Shown: positions 1 through 6,914, numbered from the stretch's first letter. The stretch is 12,520 bases of DNA from JBBQIY01 sp964618405 (GCA_964618405.1 CAZUAY010000106.1:1-12520); one strand, 5' to 3'. Made by a program: numbers and translations. Notes: generated by a model from the letters alone, not told the origin.

Positions 1-167
1 TAGCTCTCGCTGCGGCAACCGTTCTTGTCGCAACACTGACCGGATGCGGATCTCTGCGGACACCCAGCAGTGGACCCAACGCCGACAAGGTCTATTACAG
101 CACGTTCTTCGGTATCTCCGTTGAGAGCGCTGTTTACGGCGATGGCGTTATCGTTGATACGAAGTAG
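1..167 (+). CDS. C-terminal part of a small lipoprotein (5' end outside window)
   Basis: The frame beginning at base 3 is open from the window edge to a TAG at 165-167 and gives about 54 residues. It starts with a hydrophobic stretch ending in LTGCG, a good lipobox with Leu at -3 and the Cys to be lipidated, so almost the whole mature protein is visible (about 41 residues). The mature part is polar and short (SLRTPSSGPN, then KVYYSTFFGI and a C-terminal VDTK). The hydrophobic part of the signal peptide is visible; only its start lies outside the window. A strong hairpin follows at 210-248, consistent with the end of a transcription unit. I do not recognise a named family. Small envelope lipoproteins of this size usually have no known enzymatic role. 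The open frame could be chance, but the lipobox position and the terminator argue for a gene. Confidence 0.6.
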   Translation, partial: ALAAATVLVATLTGCGSLRTPSSGPNADKVYYSTFFGISVESAVYGDGVIVDTK

Positions 168-209
168 AAACATCGTTTCTTCCTGTCCGCGGCATCAACG
201 CGCGGTGAA

Positions 210-248
210 AATACAACCTATCGGTTTCTGAAACCGGTAGGTTGTATT
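210..248. terminator. Hairpin terminator between convergent genes
   Basis: An 18-base arm (210-227) pairs with 231-248 around a 3-base loop (ctg). The only imperfection is a T/G pair. The A-rich base of the left arm and T-rich base of the right arm let it work for either strand, although no long T-run follows. It lies 43 bases after the lipoprotein stop and 50 bases after the stop of the convergent small gene at 298-468. Confidence 0.65.
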
Positions 249-297
249 GTATAATCCATTTTGACAGCACCTTGAAATTAAGGAACAATTGTCCGCA

Positions 298-468
298 CTA
301 TTCTTGATTGTAGACAAGACCATGCCACCTTCCTTCAGCGAAGGAATTCGCTTTACCCTTGGCCGAGAAGAACTTCCTCTCATTGTCGATAATTTTCTTC
401 ACGTAGCGCAGCGCCGAAATGCCTGCGCTGCCCACGCCAATCCTCGCAGTGTCGATGCGCCTGGTCAC
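298..468 (-). CDS. Small basic protein, GTG start, translationally coupled to the DUF6691 transporter half
   Basis: A 56-residue frame starts at GTG (466-468) and ends at TAG (298-300). Its start overlaps the stop of the upstream transporter gene in a GTGA arrangement typical of translational coupling. The sequence AAAGGATGGGA just upstream could serve as ribosome site. The protein begins MTRRIDTARIGVG, has a small-residue segment GSAGISALRYV, then a lysine-rich helix-like part (KKIIDNERKFFSAKG), and ends GRWHGLVYNQE. It has no signal peptide and no clear membrane span. I do not recognise a family. Its position as last gene of a sulfur transport/persulfide operon suggests an accessory role, which is inference. 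It is easily missed because it lacks ATG and is short. Confidence 0.5.
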   Translation of the reverse strand: MTRRIDTARIGVGSAGISALRYVKKIIDNERKFFSAKGKANSFAEGRWHGLVYNQE

Positions 469-1025
469 AATCCCATCCTTTCAAAGATGACCAGCACTAC
501 GATGATGAGAAGCGCAACTGGCACGATGACAACCCATGGATTGCGAACGTGCAGCACATCAATCAAGGTTTTATCCCCAAAACTACCAACCTTCAGTAAG
601 CGCTCTTTGAGCTTAGGGTAAATCGCCGCATAAAGGCCGGCACCAATCAGAATGCCGATAACACCCCCGATGAGGGCATCGAGCGCACCATGGCCGACGG
701 CACCCACTGCTGTACCAGGACAGTAGCCGAGCAAGCCGAATCCGACTCCAAAAATTAAGGGGCCGGGGATGCTCATTCCCAGCGAGCCCGATTTTTTATG
801 AAGCGAAACCCACCCGGCTCCCACCATGGCGTAGATCCCAATCATGCCGACGACGATGGCCGTTAGGATAATTTTTAAGACTGTGAAATCCTCAAGCAAG
901 AGTTGGCGCGTGATGGTTTCATAATGACCCACACCGCCTTTCTGCAAAAGGAATCCAAAACAGAAACCGAAGATAAGGCCGAGACCATACTGAAGACCTT
1001 TTCTACTATGAATTCGCGTAAGCAT
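465..1025 (-). CDS. YeeE/YedE family sulfur transporter half, DUF6691/PmpB type
   Basis: This 186-residue integral membrane protein has about five hydrophobic segments, roughly residues 11-30, 47-70, 84-105, 108-130 and 162-182. The segment with GYCPGTAVGAVGHG carries the conserved Cys of the YeeE/YedE fold. That family includes thiosulfate permeases, where such cysteines relay the sulfur compound across the inner membrane. This short form (DUF6691, also called PmpB in sulfur-transport work) usually sits next to a second YeeE/YedE half, as it does here (1135-1609). The ATG at 1025 has AGAGAGGAG about nine bases upstream. The family call is firm; the exact substrate (thiosulfate, sulfide or persulfide) cannot be read from sequence. 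The stop codon overlaps the start of the small gene at 298-468. Confidence 0.9.
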   Translation of the reverse strand: MLTRIHSRKGLQYGLGLIFGFCFGFLLQKGGVGHYETITRQLLLEDFTVLKIILTAIVVGMIGIYAMVGAGWVSLHKKSGSLGMSIPGPLIFGVGFGLLGYCPGTAVGAVGHGALDALIGGVIGILIGAGLYAAIYPKLKERLLKVGSFGDKTLIDVLHVRNPWVVIVPVALLIIVVLVIFERMGL

Positions 1026-1044
1026 AATGATCGCTCCTCTCTAA

Positions 1045-1092
1045 TGCGGCAGTGCCGCAACCCTTACCCCAGCCCTCTCCCAGAGGGTGAGA
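1045..1092. repeat. Hairpin plus REP-like CCCTCTCCC / GGGTGAGAG element in the operon spacer
   Basis: Between the two transporter genes there is a perfect 6-bp hairpin, tgcggc (1045-1050) with gccgca (1054-1059). It is followed by ccagccctctcccagagggtgag-type sequence (about 1068-1092), in which tctc-ccc pairs with ggg-t-gaga around an aga loop. The second part resembles the dispersed CCCTCTCCC...GGGAGAGGG intergenic repeats found in many proteobacterial genomes. Lying within a leftward operon, it could protect mRNA ends or attenuate transcription between the two genes. Confidence 0.45.
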
Positions 1093-1134
1093 GAGATAAT
1101 AATTTGTTTTATTGGTTTACTGGTATATAAGTCA

Positions 1135-1609
1135 CTACAGGACTTTGTAAATAAACATGGCGGTACCCATACCGCCAAGGAAAAAACAGGCGGACGCCAG
1201 CCAACTTGCTAACACAAGTTGCAGGTTGCCACTGATACCGTGCCCGCTCGTGCAGCCGCAGCCCCAACGCGCACCGAAGCCCACACAGATGCCCCCAGTG
1301 AGCGCCACACCCAGCCGAAGGAGAACGTTGTCGCCGAAAGTTCTTTCCCACATGTCAGGCATCCATTCCCAGTGGAAGGTACCCGCCATCAGCGAGGACG
1401 TGAGTGCGCCGAAAAAGAGACCGATTACGAGCATCCATTCCCAGTCAATCACGGGTTTGTTCTCTTGATAGTAGAGTTTCTGAGCTACTTTGGGACCCCG
1501 AATGGCTTTCTCAATCATACCGGCAGTTTTCGAAAAAGCCGTGGAGACACCGAGCGGACGGTCCGACAGAAGAAACGTCAGCCAAGACAGCACACCGAGA
1601 CCCACGCCC
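1135..1609 (-). CDS. YeeE/YedE family sulfur transporter half, PmpA type, N-terminus lost in assembly gap
   Basis: About 158 C-terminal residues are visible, ending at TAG 1135-1137. They begin in a hydrophobic segment (GVGLGVLSWLTFLL) followed by the DRPLGVSTAF loop, a WEWM-containing second membrane segment, and the family hallmark GFGARWGCGCTSGHGISG. The Cys before TSGHG is the conserved sulfur-relay cysteine. An additional Cys two residues earlier, where a small residue is more usual, is unusual. Two or more further hydrophobic segments close the protein. Full-length relatives begin only some 15-20 residues before the visible part, so the start codon must be in or beside the N run. It pairs with the DUF6691 half downstream, and together they make a transporter serving the persulfide-metabolising enzyme encoded upstream. 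Confidence 0.9.
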
Positions 1610-1648
1610 NNNNNNNNNNNNNNNNNNNNNNNNNNNNNNNNNNNNNNN
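1610..1648. other. Assembly gap (39 N)
   Basis: A run of 39 undetermined bases lies between the C-terminus of the MBL/rhodanese gene and the N-terminus of the transporter half. By chance the reading frame continues through it, which simulates one giant fusion protein. The missing end of a rhodanese domain, a stop, a ribosome site, a start and about 15-20 residues need more than 39 bases, so the number of N is probably not the true distance. Confidence 0.98.
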
Positions 1649-3006
1649 ATTGAGCAACCGATTTTCTCGCAGGCCTCCATGGAGCCTAAACTGTCTTCTA
1701 CGTGCACGAACCCATGGCGTTTTAGAATGGAAGCCGCAATAATGGCTCGACGCCCACTCCCGCAAAACGTGACGATGGGTTTGTCTTTGTCGAGTTCGCC
1801 TAAGCGATCTTGCAGATCGCCGAGAAAGATATGCTTAGAATTCGCAAGGCGTTTCTCTTCGAACTCCGTAATTTTACGAACATCGAGCAGTGTAAAATTC
1901 TCGTTCTGTGTGATTAATTTTTCGAGGAAGCTGGCATGAACAGCAGAGATTTGTTCGTATTGACGTCCGCTCACTTCCCACTCATGAAGTCCACCTTTGA
2001 GATAGCCGACAAAACGAGCATACCCCATCCGAACGAGATCGCGCACGGCAACGGGGATGTCGGAGATTTCTTCGGATATGAATATCAAGTCAGCTTCGTA
2101 GTCGATTAGGTAACCTGCATAGGCGGTCAGCATGTCGAGCGGAATCGCCAGACTGCCGGGAATAAATGCCCCCGCGATGGCCTCGGGACTACGCAGATCG
2201 ACCAGCAACGCACCGCCGTCACGAGCCTCGGCCACTGCGTCAGCGTCTAACGGCGGTGCGATCGGCAGTGCAGGCAGGGGGGGCGCACCATTTTGGTTGT
2301 AGTCCTCCATGCGCCGAAAATAGCTCGGCTGGTAATGCTGCTCTGCCACCTTGTAGTCGATGAAGTCTTCACGCTCGGTGTATTGAAGGACGGGATTATG
2401 CAAGCGTTCATGCCCAAGGGTCGAGAACTCGCGTGAGGCCATGCTATCGCCACAGACAGAGCCAGCACCGTGCGCCGGATAGAGAATGGTTTGATCGCCG
2501 AGCGGCAGGAGTTTTTTAAAAATACTGTCATAAAGCATCCCTGCGACTTCCCGGGCTCGATCTGGATAAAAATCCGTCCGTCCGACGTCACCCACAAAAA
2601 GGGCATCGCCTGTAAAGACACCGACTGGGGTGTCTCCGTATGTAGGATCCACAATGACCAAGGAGATGCTTTCCAACGTGTGGCCCGGTGTTTCGAGGAC
2701 GCGTAATTTGAGCGTTCCAACATCGAACGTATCCCCGTCAGCGACCGGTTCGCCATAAGCAAAATCGAGGGCGCTGCCGTGGTGAATGGTCGCTCCCGTA
2801 CGCCGCGCGAGGTCGAGCGATCCGACGACGTAGTCCTCATTGCGATGGGTTTCGAAGATATGCTGAATACGTGCACCTTCCGCAGCAGCAACGTCCACAT
2901 AGACATCACAATCCCGACGAGGGTCGATCACGATGGCCTCAGCCTCGTCGATTAGGATATACGAGAGATGGGCAATACCTTCGGACTTGATCTTTTTCAA
3001 TAACAT
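1649..3006 (-). CDS. MBL-fold persulfide-dioxygenase-like protein with two rhodanese domains, C-terminus in gap
   Basis: 452 residues are visible. The metallo-beta-lactamase domain (about 1-240) keeps the three iron ligands of ETHE1-type persulfide dioxygenases: His54 in ETHRNEDY, His109 in TPGHT and Asp134 in FTGDALF. The usual THxHxDH motif is degenerate, with Asn56 and Tyr59 replacing His, which disfavours a two-metal glyoxalase site. The first rhodanese domain (about 255-350) has no catalytic Cys (IFISEEISD at the active-site position). The second (about 355-452) has Cys415 in the loop TFCGSGRRA. Expected role: oxidation of glutathione persulfide and sulfur transfer in the cytoplasm. The ATG at 3006 has AAAGGAAAA about ten bases upstream; the frame extends further up to 3102 but would overlap the preceding gene. 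It lies 46 bases after the lipid-kinase gene and just before two sulfur transporter halves. Confidence 0.92.
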
Positions 3007-3052
3007 AAGCGTATTTTCCTTTCGATGCTTGGCGTTCGATAAAAATGCAACC

Positions 3053-3976
3053 TTACTCCACGTGTTGGGTCGTGGCCGGTACGGATTGGGGCACCACCAC
3101 ATTCAGGGCATTCGGAATAATCTCAACAGATAGTACGGCCTCTGCTTCTTCTAGTTCGCCATCGATTTGAATAGCAGAGGGCTGTTCACGTTCGATTCGA
3201 AGCGTACGAAATGACCGTGTTTTTAAGTCGGGAATAACTTCAGAGTCGTCAGCGAGCAAACTCGGCAATTGATTTAATAAAGCGGCAAGCCCAGAACGTT
3301 CCATGACGACCAGTTCCAGCAGGCCATCATCCGGCGCCGCTGCTGGCGCAATCCTGAATCCACCGCCATATTGCGTGAGATTCGCCACGGTGCACAGCAT
3401 GGGGTTCTCGAACGTAACCGCCGGTTCGTCATCCACCGTGAGTTGAAACGGTTGCGGCACGTAAGTGAAAACACCATAAACTGCGGAGAGAACGTAGGGG
3501 AGGATTCCGCGCATCGGCAGGGCCTCGAAGTGCTTTGTGATGTCGACTTCCCACGCGCAACTCATCGTCACCAGGAAGGGGACGTTGTTTACTTTCCCGA
3601 CATCAATGCGCTGTACCTTTCCCTGGCGCAGCTCTAAGGCCGCTTCACGAGAGTTGAGTGGAATGTCAAAATGGCGTGCAAAACCATTGCCGCTCCCTGT
3701 GGGGATTACGCAGAGTCGCGCCGGTGTGCCGATCAAGGCGGTTCCGATGGCGTTGATGGTGCCATCTCCGCCAACGACAATCACGGTATCAACCCCATCT
3801 TCGACGGCCGCTTTGGCCTTGCTATGGCCATCCTCACGGCTCGTTGTGAATTGAAACTTAAGATCGGTGTCCGGCCCTTCCCATGCCTCGCGAATGCCGA
3901 CGATGGCATCTGCAACACTGTCTTTAGAACCCGATTGAGGGTTGATCAATGCCAATACTTTACTGTGGGTATTCAT
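3053..3976 (-). CDS. Diacylglycerol kinase family lipid kinase (YegS/BmrU type)
   Basis: This 307-residue protein has the DAGK catalytic hallmarks: an N-terminal INPQSG nucleotide-binding strand, VVGGDGTINA at about 67-76, and IPTGSGNGFAR at about 91-101. A beta-sandwich C-terminal half follows with APDDGLLEL and QIDGEL motifs. Length is normal for the family, which phosphorylates diacylglycerol or related lipids with ATP at the inner face of the membrane. The ATG at 3976 is preferred over an in-frame TTG at 3985 because GAAAGG is nine bases before the ATG and directly abuts the TTG. It is the first gene of the leftward sulfur operon. The link between a lipid kinase and persulfide chemistry is not obvious, so shared transcription may be incidental. 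Confidence 0.93.
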   Translation of the reverse strand: MNTHSKVLALINPQSGSKDSVADAIVGIREAWEGPDTDLKFQFTTSREDGHSKAKAAVEDGVDTVIVVGGDGTINAIGTALIGTPARLCVIPTGSGNGFARHFDIPLNSREAALELRQGKVQRIDVGKVNNVPFLVTMSCAWEVDITKHFEALPMRGILPYVLSAVYGVFTYVPQPFQLTVDDEPAVTFENPMLCTVANLTQYGGGFRIAPAAAPDDGLLELVVMERSGLAALLNQLPSLLADDSEVIPDLKTRSFRTLRIEREQPSAIQIDGELEEAEAVLSVEIIPNALNVVVPQSVPATTQHVE

Positions 3977-4554
3977 GCGTCGCAACCTTTCGCTTCCCTC
4001 TACTTTTCATCTCCGTACCACTTCGTACTTCGAAATGCCCGTCCCCAATCATCTTTGTACTTTCTTTGAATTTTCTTGATTCATCGTGCTTTCTGTGCTG
4101 TTACTTATAAACTATACTCCAACCCCGATAAGAAACGAAATCGGCAATTCCACTTATTCAGCACTTCGAAAAGTCTTAGCACCACGTTGTCCGCACCGTT
4201 TCGCACATTCGTCATCAGGTTTTTCTCGAGTGCTTCTCAGACTATGGGGGATAGCAAAGATAGCGATATTGTTGCATAATACAGTTTTTCAAGATGGCAG
4301 TCGTTAACCACTCGCTATGCTGTGCCGCGCGACAGCGAAAAAGTGGTGAAGCAAATTTTTTGAATACACCTCGTGTTTAGCGAAGCAGGTGTTGTCCTCG
4401 AGTTCGCAGGATGCAGAATTCGGGGAGGACGCGGAAGAGAACGAGAACGAAAGCCTTGTTAGAAACCCTGTTCACACTGAAGTCAGTGGCAGAAATATAG
4501 AGCTTTCGCTTAGAACAAACAAACCGTTAACCTAAAGAGATGAGAGATAAAATT
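3977..4554. other. Gene-poor spacer between divergent units, with a short heptamer-phased repeat and a palindrome
   Basis: About 580 bases separate the divergent lipid-kinase and lipoprotein genes. I see no convincing gene. Three successive 7-base units (cgtacca, cttcgta, cttcgaa) occupy 4014-4034. A perfect palindromic hairpin, cactga-ag-tcagtg, lies at 4475-4488, about 65 bases before the lipoprotein start, and may be an operator or leader structure. An open frame without ATG runs roughly 4340-4535 on the + strand and encodes an acidic, Ser/Glu/Asn-rich peptide ending NKPLT just before the next gene. It resembles no family I know and is probably chance or decayed sequence. The promoters of both flanking genes must lie here, but no box is clear enough to place. 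Confidence 0.5.
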
Positions 4555-5163
4555 ATGAAAGTTGAGAGAATTATCTTGCTGTACGCACGCACGATGTTGG
4601 CCGCAAGTCTGGGGCTGATGCTGATGATGATGAACACGGGGTGTATGACCTCAAAAGTGACGTCACCGGAGCACACAGCCGTTGAACAAATGCTCATCAG
4701 CACGGCGGCTTCCCGAGCCATGACGGGCCTTGATTTAAACGTTTTTCGGGGAAAAATAATTTTTGTTGACACGCAGTACCTTGGGTCTTATCACAAGGAG
4801 TATGTCGTGGGCATTCTGCGTGAAGCCCTTATGGCGGCAGGAGTTCAGCTAGTTGAGGATCGTGAAAAGGCGCGTATCGTTCTCGAACCGCGTTCTGCAG
4901 CACTTTCGCTCGACGAAAAGACTTCCCTTATCGGCATTCCCAGCATGCAGGTTCCGCTCACGGGGGGACTGGTGATGCCAGAGTTGGCGCTTTATAAGAA
5001 GACAAAACAAATGGCGCTCGGCAGTCTAGCCGTGCATGGTTACGACCCTAACCATGAGCTCCCCCCAGTCACACTGGGCCCTGCCATTGGTCGAGCTTAT
5101 TACTCGCGTTGGTGGTTCCTATTTTCGCTTTCCTTTCGAACGACGGATATTGCTGAACTCTAA
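4555..5163 (+). CDS. Putative lipoprotein, possibly DUF6655 family
   Basis: This 202-residue protein has a long N-terminal signal segment (about residues 6-26, ending LMLMMMNTGC), with Cys30 the likely lipidated residue. The lipobox is not classical because Asn occupies -3. The mature part has a strand-rich domain: a GLDLNVFRGKIIFVDTQYL segment, then HKEYVVGILREALMAAGVQLVED, typical of outer-membrane-assembly-like folds in which an Asp-Tyr strand and a helix alternate. The C-terminus ends WWFLFSLSFRTTDIAEL. It resembles DUF6655-type lipoproteins, but I cannot confirm that. The ATG at 4555 is chosen over one at 4540 because GAGAG is about eight bases before it. It is a single-gene unit followed by hairpins at 5170-5253. 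Function unknown. Confidence 0.75.
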   Translation: MKVERIILLYARTMLAASLGLMLMMMNTGCMTSKVTSPEHTAVEQMLISTAASRAMTGLDLNVFRGKIIFVDTQYLGSYHKEYVVGILREALMAAGVQLVEDREKARIVLEPRSAALSLDEKTSLIGIPSMQVPLTGGLVMPELALYKKTKQMALGSLAVHGYDPNHELPPVTLGPAIGRAYYSRWWFLFSLSFRTTDIAEL

Positions 5164-5169
5164 AAACAG

Positions 5170-5210
5170 GTAACCGTTCACGGGGTCGCTTATACCCCGT
5201 GAACGGTTAC
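5170..5210. terminator. Perfect 16-bp hairpin flanked by an 8-base direct repeat
   Basis: The arms gtaaccgttcacgggg (5170-5185) and its exact complement (5195-5210) enclose a 9-base loop. It starts seven bases after the lipoprotein stop. Both sides carry the same octamer aaaaacag (5162-5169 and 5211-5218). Read on the minus strand the hairpin is followed by CTGTTTTTA, so it is a strong terminator for the leftward hemerythrin operon, and it should also stop the rightward gene. Confidence 0.8.
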
Positions 5211-5221
5211 AAAAACAGTAA

Positions 5222-5253
5222 GGGTGTAGGGCTTCCTCCGAAGCCCTACACCC
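5222..5253. terminator. Second perfect hairpin terminator (14-bp stem, 4-base loop)
   Basis: gggtgtagggcttc (5222-5235) pairs exactly with 5240-5253 around ctcc. It sits 21 bases beyond the stop of the leftward hemerythrin gene. On the minus strand the sequence after it is TTACTGTTTTT. Together with 5170-5210 it forms a double terminator between two convergent transcription units. Confidence 0.75.
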
Positions 5254-5274
5254 CAGCGGAAGTCTGTCTTGAGG

Positions 5275-5736
5275 CTACTTCGCCTTTGCCTCTTCTTTTG
5301 TCTTCTCCTCGACTCTCTGATAGTCGGTAAAGAGCGAAGACAATTCTTTGTCATTGCACAGTTTTTTCAAATGCTCAAAGATCCCACCTTCTTCCTCTTC
5401 TATGTGGTGTCGGTTGAGCTCATCGAGAACAGCGGCTTTGGCTTTGAATTCTGGGCTATCGACCTTCAAGTCCATAAGTTCGCGTAGCACCAGTTTGGCG
5501 ACGTGATGCTCTTGCAACGATTCGCGCGCATCGTCGACGGCCTCTTCTCGGTCCGATTTGATGAGACGTGGGAATATGGAACCTTCCTCTCCCATAACGT
5601 GAGGATAGAGTTCCTCATAAAATTCTTGCCGCAACGAGTCCCGTTCGTTTACCTCTGCGTCCTTGAGTTGTTCGCCCAATTTTTTCTGTTTTTTATGGTC
5701 TTCCTTAAGATGCTTCAGAAATGCGTGTTCGTTCAT
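5275..5736 (-). CDS. Hemerythrin-domain (HHE) protein
   Basis: This 153-residue protein is largely helical and has the His/Glu pattern of a di-iron four-helix bundle: His14 (KEDHKK), His46 with Glu50 (YPHVMGEE), His77/His78 (QEHHVAK), and His110/His111 with Glu114/Glu115 (NRHHIEEEE). Stand-alone HHE proteins bind O2 or NO or buffer iron in the cytoplasm and often belong to stress operons. The C-terminal 25 residues are a charged Lys/Glu tail. The ATG at 5736 has AAAGGAAAT eight or nine bases before it. It is last of a three-gene leftward operon, 22 bases after the coiled-coil gene, and is followed by two hairpins. Which ligand it senses or carries cannot be told from sequence. Confidence 0.92.
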   Translation of the reverse strand: MNEHAFLKHLKEDHKKQKKLGEQLKDAEVNERDSLRQEFYEELYPHVMGEEGSIFPRLIKSDREEAVDDARESLQEHHVAKLVLRELMDLKVDSPEFKAKAAVLDELNRHHIEEEEGGIFEHLKKLCNDKELSSLFTDYQRVEEKTKEEAKAK

Positions 5737-5758
5737 TTTTTATTTCCTTTGTTTATTG

Positions 5759-6589
5759 CTATTGACGCATTGTATCAAGATCATGACAGATCTCTTTGCG
5801 CTTATCATCGATCTTTCGTCCGAGCTTCTCAAGTTCGTCTCGGTCCGTATTACCGACTTGCTCGTTCATCTTGTTCAGTTCATCGCGTTTGGCCTTTAAT
5901 TTGTCAATCTCGCTTTCAGCCCACTTGCGCTTCGCATCCAGCTTGTCAATACGATTATTTAGCTTATCGACGGTCTCCTCGACATCGTCGCTCAAGTGTT
6001 GTCGCGAATAGCCTAACTTGCGTTCTGCCTTCGCGAGGCTGTCGTTGAGAGGGGCGATGGACTCGTTATAGTTGTCGCGAAGTGATAGCCATTTCACTTC
6101 ATCGGCATCCTCGAGTTGCTCGAGATTTTTCTCAGCGACTTCGTACCGATTCCGCATCAAGGCAAGTTCCGTTTTCAGTTCGGCGGCGTCATCTTGAGAC
6201 GCTTCCTTGAGCCGATTTTCAATTCGGTCGATTCGTTTTTCTGCTGAGTCGAGTTGCGCTTCAGCAGCGTCTACAAACCGTTTTTGCTGCGAGCGTTCGA
6301 ACATGTCTGTCATTGAGCCTTTGAAGGCATCGTATTTCTCGTCGAACACTTTCTTGGCATCGTCCCACTTATCTCCAGACGCTTCGGAAAAATCAGACCA
6401 ATACGTCTTTAGCGATTCCCACTGTTCATTCAGTGCGTCACCGCTCTTGTCCCACCAGCTATCCTCGACTTGCTTGTGCTCTCTCGCGATGTGGTGTTCT
6501 TGCTGATTGAGGGTATGCACAGGTTCTGCACGCGCAGTGCAGATGCCAAGAACCAGTACTGAGAGTAAAACTTTTTTATCCATTTTCAT
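5759..6589 (-). CDS. Exported coiled-coil protein with Trp-rich N-terminal region
   Basis: 276 residues. It begins with a Sec signal peptide (MKMDKKVLLSVLVLGIC) and a probable AxA cleavage site after Ala21 (ARA/EPV). The mature protein first has a His-rich stretch (QEHHIAREHK), then a Trp/Asp-rich segment with recurring patterns such as WWDKSGDAL, QWESLKTYW and KWDDAKKVF (about 45-85). From about 100 to the end it is a highly charged, heptad-like helix rich in Lys, Glu and Asp with no Pro, so a long periplasmic coiled coil. The ATG at 6589 has CGGAG seven bases upstream. It lies 45 bases after csbD and 22 before the hemerythrin gene. No enzyme motif is visible and I do not recognise a named family. 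An envelope-spacer or chaperone role is a guess. Confidence 0.85.
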   Translation of the reverse strand: MKMDKKVLLSVLVLGICTARAEPVHTLNQQEHHIAREHKQVEDSWWDKSGDALNEQWESLKTYWSDFSEASGDKWDDAKKVFDEKYDAFKGSMTDMFERSQQKRFVDAAEAQLDSAEKRIDRIENRLKEASQDDAAELKTELALMRNRYEVAEKNLEQLEDADEVKWLSLRDNYNESIAPLNDSLAKAERKLGYSRQHLSDDVEETVDKLNNRIDKLDAKRKWAESEIDKLKAKRDELNKMNEQVGNTDRDELEKLGRKIDDKRKEICHDLDTMRQ

Positions 6590-6634
6590 TCTAAATCTCC
6601 GATTTTAGTTGTTGTTCAAGTTAGGATTTTCTGG

Positions 6635-6838
6635 TTAGCAATCACACGTTTTGTCGAAGTCCGCAGATTCTTTCTCTGCTTGCTCTTTGGCATAGCCATA
6701 ACGCTTCTGCAATTTACCCACCAGTTGGTCTTTCCGGCCATCAATCTCGTCAAGGTCATCATCCGTCAATTTGCCCCACTGTTCCTTGATCTTGCCCTTC
6801 ACTTGTTTCCAATTACCTTTTATGCGATCTGAGTTCAT
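6635..6838 (-). CDS. CsbD-like stress-response protein
   Basis: This 67-residue protein has the CsbD family signature from its first residues: NSDRIKGNWKQVKGKIKEQWGKLTDDDL, split here only by its own length, then DGRKDQLVGKLQKRYGYAKEQAE. CsbD proteins are small, hydrophilic and abundant under general stress (sigma-B controlled in Bacillus, widespread in other bacteria); their biochemical role is unknown. The C-terminus, DFDKTCDC, adds two cysteines that are not part of the core domain and could bind metal or form disulfides. The ATG at 6838 has TAGGAG nine bases upstream. It is the first gene of the csbD, coiled-coil, hemerythrin operon and has a hairpin leader shared with the DUF883 operon. 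Confidence 0.93.
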   Translation of the reverse strand: MNSDRIKGNWKQVKGKIKEQWGKLTDDDLDEIDGRKDQLVGKLQKRYGYAKEQAEKESADFDKTCDC

Positions 6839-6877
6839 TTGTGATCTCCTATTTTTTTTGCTGCGGCAACATTTTCA

Positions 6878-6894
6878 GTGCCTTCAGTAGGCAC
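6878..6894 (-). promoter_or_regulatory. Leader hairpin of the csbD operon, shared with the DUF883 operon
   Basis: On the transcribed (minus) strand GTGCCT-ACTGA-AGGCAC forms a perfect 6-bp stem with a 5-base loop 40 bases before the csbD start codon. It is followed by TGAAAA. The + strand 14-mer ttttcagtgccttc (6872-6885) is identical at 12289-12302, before the DUF883 gene, where the stem is kept with a wobble pair. Regulatory role is inferred from this match and position. Confidence 0.55.
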
Positions 6895-6914
6895 AACCGG
6901 AGCATCTGCATATT

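Noticed and set aside
289..621. 110-residue + strand open frame
   Set aside because: It lies opposite the DUF6691 transporter and the small GTG gene, has no family-like sequence and no ribosome site.
2247..2909. 220-residue minus frame
   Set aside because: It is an out-of-frame shadow of the MBL/rhodanese gene, whose motifs are in the other frame.
1135..3102. Single 655-residue protein from the continuous frame
   Set aside because: The frame passes through 39 N. Domain ends and starts show two proteins, and the upstream extension to 3102 overlaps the lipid-kinase gene.
4086..4307. Possible small gene in the 3977-4554 spacer
   Set aside because: 73 residues with an atypical Arg/Ser/His-rich composition, no family features and no ribosome site.
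4340..4535. Open + strand frame without ATG ahead of the lipoprotein gene
   Set aside because: No start codon with ribosome site and no recognisable family. Acidic composition alone is not evidence.
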